From NCBI GenBank assembly GCA_002398565.1, contig DGZP01000074.1, positions 1 through 53,009 on the forward strand: 53,009 bases of DNA, read 5' to 3'. The notes below the pieces were generated by a model that worked only from the letters and a program-made list of their open reading frames with translations, did no database searches and had not been told where the DNA came from. This DNA comes from Proteiniphilum sp. UBA4977 (lineage in GTDB: Bacteria > Bacteroidota > Bacteroidia > Bacteroidales > Dysgonomonadaceae). Made by a program: the position numbers and the translations under genes. Positions 18,726 through 26,237 of this stretch are shown here, in pieces (within the stretch, counting starts at the first letter, position 1; every line of letters starts with the position of its first letter).

Positions 18726-20966
18726 ATGACTTCATTTAGACAAACCGCAAAAAAAGGGACAAGAAATAAAAGCATCCTTCTGAGCACACTGCTCCTGTTG
18801 TTTTTCACTGTAACCATACAACAATGTAGTAGTCCGGAAGAGATCAACAAGATCCCGGAAGAAAAGGGTAAGCAGGACCCCCCCAATGAAGAAAAGCCAG
18901 GAGACACAGGTCCGGAAGAAAACAACAAAGTGGATAAATCGGGAGGAAAAATTTTCAAGGACAAAATCACAATTGTCGTCCCGGCCGATGCATTCACTAC
19001 GTCTGTCACCATGGAAATTACGACACAAGCCAGTGGCGTGGTGATGGGAGAGTTTGAGGCTTCCCCCTATTACAAGATCAAGCTCCCGCGCAACTTCTCC
19101 AAACCCCTGAAGATGGAACTACCTGCCAATGCAGAGATCACCCAGGGAGATGTATACTTCCGCTTCTCAGCTCCGGGTGTGGAGATCAGTTCACAGCAGG
19201 AGAGTGCTTCCACGCTATGGATCAAAGGGGTGAAAGAGGGTGATTCTTATACAGCTACGCTGGAGCCGTTTGAAGAAATTTCCACTGATGCAGGCGAACT
19301 GATTGTAGGGCTGGTAAAGGATTATCAGACCTCAGATGATTCTGAGAGCCGGGCCATCACCGCTGAGCAGAAATGTGTGGTATTTGCTCCCCGCTACTAT
19401 CACGAAGAGAGCAGGGATATCGCACTGCATGTGGAGGAAGCCATCAAACGGCTGGAAGCGATTGGATTCAGTTTTTCGAAACGGAACAAACAGATCCAGG
19501 TGGAGGTGAAGCAACTGAACGGTGCGGATGCCTATGGTTATTTTATTCCCTCCCGCTACAGCAGTGATTGGAACTCGCTGGTGATCAACAGCCAGAAGCT
19601 ATCAGAGAAAGAAGAGATCAAACGCACCGTCATGCATGAGATGACTCACTTCGTACAATACTATTACGATCCCCGGTGGGTGGTAACCAAATCGTTTATG
19701 GGAGGTGATTTCCTTTGGATGGATGAGGCTGTAGCCGTCTGGGCGGAAAGCCTCTACGTGGAGGGGATCTCCTCCGTGCAATATGGGAACCAGTTTTGCC
19801 CCCTGGAGGGTTTCTCTCCGCTGGAAGGAGAAGATAAGGGTTCCCACGGCTATGGAATGGCCGGGTTAGTCCGCTGGATGGCCAATCGTTACGGCAACGA
19901 CAAGATAGTGAATCTGCACAAACAACAGGAGGCCGGTGCAACCTCTGTGTATGATGCATTCGATGATGCATTTCCCGATCTTTTCATCGAGTATGGAATC
20001 TTTCTCAAGGATTATATCCGTGCCAACGGTGTAAAGGAACTTTTGCAGGGAATCGGTCGCAGCAAGATGTTCATCAACAGCATGAATGAGGTGAAAAGTA
20101 ATGAACCTATTGGTATCAAACCTCATTCCACATTCATTGAACGAATCAGCATCGATCCTGATTACAAGCTACCCGACAAGGTTACCCTCTCCATCAAGGT
20201 GGAAGGCGGAATGGATGGCGGCAAAGGACAGATCTGTGAACTATATCGCTACGACAATGAAAAAAAGGAGATCATCTTTGTGGATGAGTTTTTCGACTCC
20301 TATCAGTATGAAGAGGTAGCGGCACTCCAGGAGAAGAAAGATATGCTCTTCGTGGTCTACTATCACCCTTTCAACAAGGAGAGTGACGTGACCATGACCG
20401 TACGGCTGGAAGAGAAGCTGGAGTTCGCAATCGGAAAGATTAAACTGACAATCGATGAATTAAACAATTACAGCGGGTTCTATTCTGCGACATTCGCCGA
20501 CGAGTTGGTTGTACCTTTTGAAGAAATGAAGGGGACTTCCCGCTATGTAAAGGACAAAATAATTTTCACCTCCTCATCAACATATACCAATACCTGGAGC
20601 AATATCTTCGACAATGGAGATTGTAGCTGGGAGATTACCCTGGAAATGGATGCCAAGTCGCTGAAAATAATCAAGGGAACAGCATCCAACGTCAGCAACA
20701 TTTACAACCGAAGTGGGGCGTTGACAAAGAAACAGAGTTACACACTCAGTTTTAAGGATGTCCCCTACATAAAAACCTATACCGACGGCAACAACCGGAG
20801 CTACCGCTTTGGTGCATCACAAAGTGACGGCAGTATTGAGAACTTTATCACTGCTTTTGGCAACACCCTCGAGGAGATGACCTGGGATGGCTGGAAGAAA
20901 AAAGAGGTTAGTTCCTGGAAACCAAACACGAAGTGGTCGATCAGTGTGATCCTGGATACAAGATAG
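18726..20966 (+). CDS. Large lipoprotein with an HExxH metalloprotease-like centre
   Basis: The hydrophobic N-terminus ends FFTVTIQQCSS, a lipobox-like site with Cys near 37. A Pro/Glu/Lys-rich linker (EEKGKQDPPNEEKPGD) then leads away from the membrane. At residues 304-308 there is HEMTH, followed 26 residues later by WMDEAVAVWAE (Glu 334). This is the gluzincin layout of HExxH plus a downstream Glu, so a zinc peptidase is likely. It is not a family I can name. The C-terminal 250 residues look like beta-rich accessory domains. No pro-peptide is evident. The gene ends 32 bp before a bidirectional terminator. The membrane AraC regulator just upstream is a plausible controller (inference). Confidence 0.72.
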   Translation: MTSFRQTAKKGTRNKSILLSTLLLLFFTVTIQQCSSPEEINKIPEEKGKQDPPNEEKPGDTGPEENNKVDKSGGKIFKDKITIVVPADAFTTSVTMEITTQASGVVMGEFEASPYYKIKLPRNFSKPLKMELPANAEITQGDVYFRFSAPGVEISSQQESASTLWIKGVKEGDSYTATLEPFEEISTDAGELIVGLVKDYQTSDDSESRAITAEQKCVVFAPRYYHEESRDIALHVEEAIKRLEAIGFSFSKRNKQIQVEVKQLNGADAYGYFIPSRYSSDWNSLVINSQKLSEKEEIKRTVMHEMTHFVQYYYDPRWVVTKSFMGGDFLWMDEAVAVWAESLYVEGISSVQYGNQFCPLEGFSPLEGEDKGSHGYGMAGLVRWMANRYGNDKIVNLHKQQEAGATSVYDAFDDAFPDLFIEYGIFLKDYIRANGVKELLQGIGRSKMFINSMNEVKSNEPIGIKPHSTFIERISIDPDYKLPDKVTLSIKVEGGMDGGKGQICELYRYDNEKKEIIFVDEFFDSYQYEEVAALQEKKDMLFVVYYHPFNKESDVTMTVRLEEKLEFAIGKIKLTIDELNNYSGFYSATFADELVVPFEEMKGTSRYVKDKIIFTSSSTYTNTWSNIFDNGDCSWEITLEMDAKSLKIIKGTASNVSNIYNRSGALTKKQSYTLSFKDVPYIKTYTDGNNRSYRFGASQSDGSIENFITAFGNTLEEMTWDGWKKKEVSSWKPNTKWSISVILDTR

Positions 20967-20998
20967 TCAGGGAGCTCAACTGACTGCTCAGAACCGAT

Positions 20999-21032
20999 AA
21001 AAGCAGACCGTCCCTCAGGCAGTCTGCTTTTT
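20999..21032. terminator. Bidirectional rho-independent terminator
   Basis: AAAAGCAGAC (20999-21008) pairs perfectly with GTCTGCTTTT (21022-21031), with a T run on the plus strand and TTTT on the minus strand. It closes the metalloprotease-like gene. Its loop and right arm also hold the last codons and stop of the convergent small gene. Confidence 0.85.
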
Positions 21033-21212
21033 ATAATGGTACTTCTCTCTGACCAAATCTTTCTCTTCTGGTGTCAGGGAGGAAAAATAGGCTTTCCAAC
21101 CGGGACAGAAGTTAATGTGCCACCGCCAGAAACGACCTGCGAACGACCTGGGTTTACGGTCATACTTCGCCCTCAGGGAACAATCATTACATTTTTGTGC
21201 TGTTGATTCCAT
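21015..21212 (-). CDS. Small conserved-looking Cys/Trp-rich protein
   Basis: 65 residues with no signal peptide. The core KCNDCSLRAKYDRKPRSF has a CxxC pair (C8, C11), then RFWRWHINFCPGW with a third Cys at 36 and four Trp/Phe residues nearby. I remember similar small proteins as hypothetical genes of Bacteroidales but know no function. The Cys spacing could bind zinc, though a fourth ligand (perhaps the His in RWHINFC) is uncertain. The high content of charged residues and the basic middle are unlike a chance frame. Its final codons form part of the shared terminator stem. Confidence 0.65.
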   Translation of the reverse strand: MESTAQKCNDCSLRAKYDRKPRSFAGRFWRWHINFCPGWKAYFSSLTPEEKDLVREKYHYKKQTA

Positions 21213-21393
21213 TGATTTTTTGATTTAATCGTGATAAACAAACCGGTTATCTCTTGTACCCATTCATATTGTAAAAATAAGATATTCCTTGCAATAATCT
21301 GAGATTTAAACTATCTGATTTTTCACTTCCCATCGATTTTAACATTACCGGAGAGACCAACATCTATCTGTAGTTGCCTGTTTTGTCAACATA
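21213..21393. other. Intergenic spacer, 181 bp
   Basis: Upstream region of the small Cys protein and downstream region of the BACON lipoprotein, both minus strand. No clear promoter box, hairpin or small frame was recognised. Confidence 0.4.
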
Positions 21394-21810
21394 TCAATCC
21401 CATTTCTGCTCATCACCATAACCGAAATCCTCACTATCCTGTGAAGTGTTTGCACGCTGGTTCACGATAATTTGCAGCGGGAGTGCAGCGCCCGCAGTGA
21501 CTGTTACTGTGGCATCACGTGCAACAGCAGTACCATTGGGATCCACCGCGATTGTAAATTGACCCGCCGTTTTGTCACTTATCTTGCACCACGTTTGATT
21601 GGAACCGGCACTCCATGAGCCCTGGTTGGTTGAGACCGAAATCACGGAACTGCCACCGGTTGCTGATACGTTGATGGTTTGGGCGGCGGAAACGGTCAGC
21701 ACCGGTTGCTCATTCTCTTCTTCCGGCACATCCACTCCCGGTTCACTACTACAGGATAAGAAAAGAGCCGTCAGCAATATCACAACATGGATCAAAAAAT
21801 CTGTTTTCAT
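21394..21810 (-). CDS. BACON-domain lipoprotein
   Basis: 138 residues. The signal MKTDFLIHVVILLTALFLSC is a lipoprotein leader with Cys 20. After an acidic linker comes one BACON domain (about 38-125) with TINVSATGGSSVISVSTN, SWSAGSNQTWCKIS and ATVTVTAGAALPLQIIVNQ. BACON domains are carbohydrate- or mucin-associated beta-sandwich modules of Bacteroidetes surface proteins. It has no catalytic domain and ends in an acidic tail, EDFGYGDEQKWD. It starts 66 bp after the large leucine-rich-repeat lipoprotein and is probably cotranscribed, as a small surface partner (inference). Confidence 0.88.
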   Translation of the reverse strand: MKTDFLIHVVILLTALFLSCSSEPGVDVPEEENEQPVLTVSAAQTINVSATGGSSVISVSTNQGSWSAGSNQTWCKISDKTAGQFTIAVDPNGTAVARDATVTVTAGAALPLQIIVNQRANTSQDSEDFGYGDEQKWD

Positions 21811-21876
21811 CGGTTTCTTTTTTTTCTATTACAATAAATGCAAGCAACATCACAAGATTTTCACTCTCTTCTTTAT

Positions 21877-24800
21877 TTAGTAGAGGTACCAGTTCTTTTT
21901 TCTGGCATTCTGCTCGTCCGTTCTGGTAAAATTATTCTCACCAGCTACATCACCCTCGAAAGTCAGTCCAAAATCGACGGTTCCCGCGTTTTCTCCAGTA
22001 CGATCCGGCAGGGATGTGATCAGTTCCGTGATGGCCGTTCCCCTGAGACGGTTCGATTCACAATCTATTGATTTAATCACCCCTTGATCTGAAACGACCA
22101 ATGAAACCAGCTGGTTAAAGGAACAATTGAGTGCAGGAAGTGCTCTGTTTGAGCTGGCATCCAGCGTGGTAAGCTGGTTAAAGGCACAATAGAGATAGGT
22201 CAGCGCCGTATTGTGGCTAATAACAAGTGTGGTCAGATTGTTTCTCGCACAATTGAGGAAAGTGAGTGCAGTGGAGGGTATGATATTGAACGACCCCAGC
22301 TGATTGTTTTGACACGACAACTCCTTCAATGCCGGATTATTCAGCATCAGTGAGGTAAGTCTATTATTTCCACAGGAGAGCCACGTCAATGCGGGAATGT
22401 TGCTGGTATTCAGGGTTGTCAGTTGGTTATCCGTACAGGTGAGTCGCATCAGTTTCTTGTTCTTGCTTACATCCAGTGTAACAAGCTGGTTTCTTTCACA
22501 ATCCAATGTTGTCAAATACTCATTCCTGGTCATATCCAGCGAGGTGATGCGGTTATTGGCACAACGGAACATTTCCAATTTCGTCAAATTACCTGTATTC
22601 ACGGTGACAAGCTGGTTGTTGTGACAGGTGATTGATCTTAACATGGTTGCACCGCTTACATTGAGGGTTGTCAGACTGTTGTCGTGACATCCGAGGTACT
22701 CCAGTGATGGGAGGTTGCTCACATCGAGGGAGGTGAGTAAATTCTCATAGCAGTAGAGCGACTCCAGAACGGCATTCCTGGTGACATCCAGTGAGGTAAG
22801 CTGATTACCATAACAGGAGAAATTCACGACGGGTCCGTAGATGGTGACCGTTTGTGACTGGATGGTATACTCCACATACGATAGATCAGAGTTGACCAGC
22901 TCTCCCGCATCCTCTTTTCGGTTGTTATTCAGGTCGATCCACACCTTTAGACGCTGCTCGCCGGTTGAACCGGCATATTTGGACAACATGCTCAATCCGA
23001 TCTTGCTTCCTACCGCTTTGGAGGTGGTCAGAGTCATGCTGGCCTCCTGAGGGATGAAACGCGTGCGCACATCTGTTTCCAGGGTGTAGGGCCCCCCTGG
23101 AGCATCGAGCTTTACCGTCAGGCAGGCTTCGTATTCCTTGCCGGGGGGCAGGCTGGTGGATTCCTTCATCCTTAGTTGATACTTGTTCTCACCGGCAGGA
23201 GGTCGGCTGTATTCACCCAACTCCATTTTCCCGACCTCTACCGTAAACTTGCCGCTCTTCTCATCTTTTTCATAGATATTCATCCCGATCTCGCTGTCAA
23301 AGAAGAGCTTGTTGGAAATATCCAGTGCGATCTCCATCTCTCCTCCCCCGGCAGTGATTGAGAATTTTTCCATCTTGGGAACGAAATAAGCTTCCCAGAT
23401 GGGATACTCCAGGGTATTGCTTTCTGTTGTGGCCAGCTCCCTGTTCTTCCATCCGAAAACACCCCCTTTCATGAACAACTCCAGTTGTGAAAAAAGCTTG
23501 GAGCCACTGATGGCATTATAGATTGAGGGGTCGAAGGAGGGAGATCCAAAGTCGAAATTCAGGTTGGCACCACTCTTCACCTTGGTGTAGACACGTGTAT
23601 CCAGACGTATGATCTCCCAGAGCGAGAAGCCCACCTTGGGAGCGATCCCGGCTGCGAAACTGCCTTCCACCTGTACCTTGGGTGTGAATGTCAGTGGCGA
23701 TGCGTCGGCCTCCTGTTGTTCCACCTGACTGTAGTTGCTAAGCTCACCATTCCTGTAGGCCATTCCGAACGAGAACTCCTTGCTATAGGTGAGTTGTGCA
23801 GTCAGACTCACCTTGCCCTCCAGGTCAAAGGTGAGGAAAAACTCGATCAGGGGGATAATCATCACAGGTCCGGCCGGTATGGGGGCAGTACGGATAATGA
23901 TAAACGGTATTTCGGTACCGAAGCGATCGGAATCCGATACCCAGTCAATATTGAACTCGGAAGAGAGATTCACCGTGGGATTGACACGACAGTGCAGGTC
24001 TTTCAGGCTCCATCCCTGAATAAGGATATGGAAATACATTGCCAGATCCATCTGCACACCCAGCTTGAGGGCACAGCTGTTGTTGGCATTTTTCCCGTCG
24101 TCAATCTTGAAGGCGTGGCTCAATGCCGGCATGCTGAATTTTGTATCCACCTCTGCCTCCGCACGGGTGATGGGAACCTCCATCGAAATGGATGAGCCGT
24201 CAACAGTGTATTCCACCGGTTTACCGTCGGGTCTCTCAATGGAGGTGATGTACTGGGTCAGGTCGATTGCATATCCTCCGCCAATAGGCGTACCCCCGCT
24301 GTTGCTCCAGACAGGATCACCAATCCTGAGTTCCTCGAAGACCTCGGTGATTTCGGTCACCGGCTCCAGCACCACCGTCTCCCCGCTGATTGTTTTCACT
24401 TTTCCAACATACCCGTTGGGGAGTGCCTTCGAGGTACGGTTGATCAGGATCATCTCATCTACCTTGGGTGCAAATCCATTCCCGACTGTTAAAGTTAGTT
24501 GATTGTTCTCCAAATTGAGTGAAGCATTGCGAATCAGGTCGTACCGCTCTTCATTGATGACGGAAGCTTGTGAATGCATCTTGTAGCTGATTTTATCTTC
24601 CTGATCAGGAAAAAGATCTCCTACAGGATAAAGCCTGTTCCGTTGCAGATTCTTTCCCCCGGTAGCCCCTATTGTTTTGGTGATCTTTCCTCCTGTGTCA
24701 AGGATAAAATCCAGTTGAAACCCCTTTTCATAATTACGGGCAGGTACAATCAGATAAAATTTGGCTATCTTATTCTCGGCAAGAGGAACCGCATCCTTGC

Positions 24801-25497
24801 AGTCAAGTACAATCCGGAGATTATTGCCGCTTCCACTTTCCGGAAAGATGGTTTCAGGCAGATCATCATTCCAGATGACGGAAAAAGCACCCGAAACCGG
24901 TTTGCCCGACAGGTCGGTAAAAACAACCTGTTTTACCGATTGCCCCTCCGGGCCGGCAATACCAACGCGCAGCATGGTGAACAGATTGCGAAACGCAATG
25001 TTGCCATCTTTCCCTTTACCAACCATCATGTTGGCCGTTGCATCGGGTCTCACAATACCGGTCTGGCTGGCGACATAACCCTGTGTTGCCGGCATTGTAA
25101 GCTGCATCCCCGCACCTGAAGTGATTGAAGCCCCCTGCTGATATGGGTAATAGGCGGTAAGGTCGCCGGATGGGGCTGCTTCCGTAGTCTCGAACTGGGT
25201 GGTTCTGCCATCACTGGAAATGGCGCTCTCTGTTGTCTGGTAGCGGACGTTAGAGCCGCTTGTTGATCCAAAAACCCCAATTGCATCGCCTGGATGCCAT
25301 AAGACATCCACCTTTCGGTTGGTGGGATCATCACTCAGTGATGTTCTTGTGCCGTTTGTCTCCTCTACGATAGTGGCAAAAAGTATCTGATCACCTGGGA
25401 CAAGAGGGGGACTTACCTCTTCTATACAACTATATAAATTTGTAAATAGAAGAAATGAGAAACAGAGCCTGATAATGGACGGATAATTTATTTTCAT
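21877..25497 (-). CDS. Fimbrillin-like/leucine-rich-repeat surface lipoprotein
   Basis: 1206 residues. The leader ends LFTNLYSC (lipid Cys 24). Residues 35 to about 300 resemble a fimbrillin-family N-terminus: an ILFATIVEETNGTRTSL start, WHPGDAIGVFG and LTAYYPYQQGA. A middle beta-rich part of about 550 residues is unassigned. Residues 899-1149 are twelve 21-residue repeats of the form QLTSLDVTxNxxLxxLxCxxN, each with a Cys before the Asn ladder, as in Bacteroidetes and Listeria-type LRR proteins. A short cap ends KKNWYLY. The layout suggests a surface-displayed binding or adhesion protein. The minus-strand -7 candidate TATTTTTG at 25582-25589 has no good -33 partner. Confidence 0.85.
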   Translation of the reverse strand: MKINYPSIIRLCFSFLLFTNLYSCIEEVSPPLVPGDQILFATIVEETNGTRTSLSDDPTNRKVDVLWHPGDAIGVFGSTSGSNVRYQTTESAISSDGRTTQFETTEAAPSGDLTAYYPYQQGASITSGAGMQLTMPATQGYVASQTGIVRPDATANMMVGKGKDGNIAFRNLFTMLRVGIAGPEGQSVKQVVFTDLSGKPVSGAFSVIWNDDLPETIFPESGSGNNLRIVLDCKDAVPLAENKIAKFYLIVPARNYEKGFQLDFILDTGGKITKTIGATGGKNLQRNRLYPVGDLFPDQEDKISYKMHSQASVINEERYDLIRNASLNLENNQLTLTVGNGFAPKVDEMILINRTSKALPNGYVGKVKTISGETVVLEPVTEITEVFEELRIGDPVWSNSGGTPIGGGYAIDLTQYITSIERPDGKPVEYTVDGSSISMEVPITRAEAEVDTKFSMPALSHAFKIDDGKNANNSCALKLGVQMDLAMYFHILIQGWSLKDLHCRVNPTVNLSSEFNIDWVSDSDRFGTEIPFIIIRTAPIPAGPVMIIPLIEFFLTFDLEGKVSLTAQLTYSKEFSFGMAYRNGELSNYSQVEQQEADASPLTFTPKVQVEGSFAAGIAPKVGFSLWEIIRLDTRVYTKVKSGANLNFDFGSPSFDPSIYNAISGSKLFSQLELFMKGGVFGWKNRELATTESNTLEYPIWEAYFVPKMEKFSITAGGGEMEIALDISNKLFFDSEIGMNIYEKDEKSGKFTVEVGKMELGEYSRPPAGENKYQLRMKESTSLPPGKEYEACLTVKLDAPGGPYTLETDVRTRFIPQEASMTLTTSKAVGSKIGLSMLSKYAGSTGEQRLKVWIDLNNNRKEDAGELVNSDLSYVEYTIQSQTVTIYGPVVNFSCYGNQLTSLDVTRNAVLESLYCYENLLTSLDVSNLPSLEYLGCHDNSLTTLNVSGATMLRSITCHNNQLVTVNTGNLTKLEMFRCANNRITSLDMTRNEYLTTLDCERNQLVTLDVSKNKKLMRLTCTDNQLTTLNTSNIPALTWLSCGNNRLTSLMLNNPALKELSCQNNQLGSFNIIPSTALTFLNCARNNLTTLVISHNTALTYLYCAFNQLTTLDASSNRALPALNCSFNQLVSLVVSDQGVIKSIDCESNRLRGTAITELITSLPDRTGENAGTVDFGLTFEGDVAGENNFTRTDEQNARKKNWYLY
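22051..22803 (-). repeat. Twelve in-frame 63-bp leucine-rich repeats
   Basis: Coding tandem repeats of about 63 bp (one unit is 60 bp) that give the 21-residue LRR array. They are diverged in base sequence, so no recent expansion is evident. They have no spacers, which excludes a CRISPR array. Confidence 0.9.
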
Positions 25498-25713
25498 AGG
25501 ATCAAATGGTTAAAATCAGAATCATGTTACATATATATCTTTCAAACGAATGAGTTAAGCAAAATTCTCTTAGATTTCACACAAAAATAATCATACCTTG
25601 TTTGTATTTGTTATCATATCATACGAAAAAACTAACAAATTGTATAAATATACCATCGACTAAACATTTCTCAATTTTCGTTGAATAAATTCCGGTCTAA
25701 ATATGTAGGGTTT

Positions 25714-25733
25714 ATATTTAATCGATTAAATAT
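25714..25733. promoter_or_regulatory. 20-bp perfect palindrome
   Basis: ATATTTAATCGATTAAATAT is its own reverse complement. It lies 217 bp before the LRR lipoprotein start and 505 bp before the DUF1846 start. It could be an operator, but AT-rich sequence yields such palindromes more easily than balanced sequence. Confidence 0.35.
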
Positions 25734-25859
25734 TTGTTCATTAGAACCATGAGACTGCTCTAAAAAATCCAAAATATTGAAAAGTTATTTTGTAACAATC
25801 TGCTTTTAAGGTTCATTTTTTACTTTTTCTAATAAATAAGACCTATTTAAGTAAAGTAA

Positions 25860-26105
25860 ACTCAACTATTATTTACAAAAAAGAAGAATCCTTCCAAACC
25901 CCAGATATGGGAGGTTTCGAATATACGGGGGTACCAAGCTCTATGGAAAAAAGACAAGGCTGGAGATTATCGTAAAGTAGTAAATGGTATTAGGTTGGAA
26001 GCATCCAGAGCGTTAAATATATTAAAAATAGACGGAATTATCGTCTGCGCGACAAGTTTCGTATTTTTCTGTTTGTATCTTTGCCCTATGCTCACGGAAA
26101 ATTAA
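25860..26105 (+). pseudogene. Possible gene remnant without a start codon
   Basis: An open plus-strand frame of 81 codons. Its middle reads like real protein (QALWKKDKAGDYRKVVNG, then IRLEASRALNILK), while its end becomes hydrophobic and random-looking. There is no in-frame ATG before the last few codons and no recognisable family. It could be the decayed end of a gene deleted from this spacer, or chance. Confidence 0.25.
26076..26083 (+). promoter_or_regulatory. Putative -7 element upstream of the DUF1846 gene
   Basis: TATCTTTG is a perfect TAnnTTTG match. The only nearby -33-like sequence is TTTC at 26057-26060, 15 bp away, which is short. If used, the transcript would carry the 49-bp repeat copy in its leader. 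Confidence 0.4.
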
Positions 26106-26152
26106 AAAAGAAAAAGTCGAGGATGTGGTAATAGATGATTTTGGATTTTAAT
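26099..26152 (+). repeat. Copy B of the 49-bp repeat: orphan polyferredoxin 3' end
   Basis: 26099-26147 equals 17332-17380 exactly. The following bases complete Phe and a TAA stop, so the fragment still reads as the tail IKKEKVEDVVIDDFGF. Upstream of 26099 nothing resembles the rest of the polyferredoxin. The short length and exact identity point to a deletion scar of a former second copy, or to a recombination product. Confidence 0.9.
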
Positions 26153-26237
26153 ATTAACTAAAAACGTTCAATTTTCTTTAGATCCCGGACAATTTTGGTA
26201 ATTTTGAGTCCGAATTTTTAATGTATGATTCGGGAAA

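Larger units (their letters stand above)
25498..26237. other. 740-bp intergenic region with several relics
   Basis: Spacer between the divergent LRR lipoprotein and DUF1846 genes. It holds a 20-bp perfect palindrome at 25714-25733, a start-less open plus-strand frame at 25860-26105, a TATCTTTG -7 box at 26076-26083, and at 26099 the 49-bp copy of the polyferredoxin gene's 3' end. No complete gene or structured RNA was recognised. Confidence 0.6.

Noticed and set aside
22051..22803. Regular repeats that might suggest a CRISPR array
   Set aside because: The period is about 63 bp, repeats are in frame, diverged and without spacers, and they encode leucine-rich repeats.
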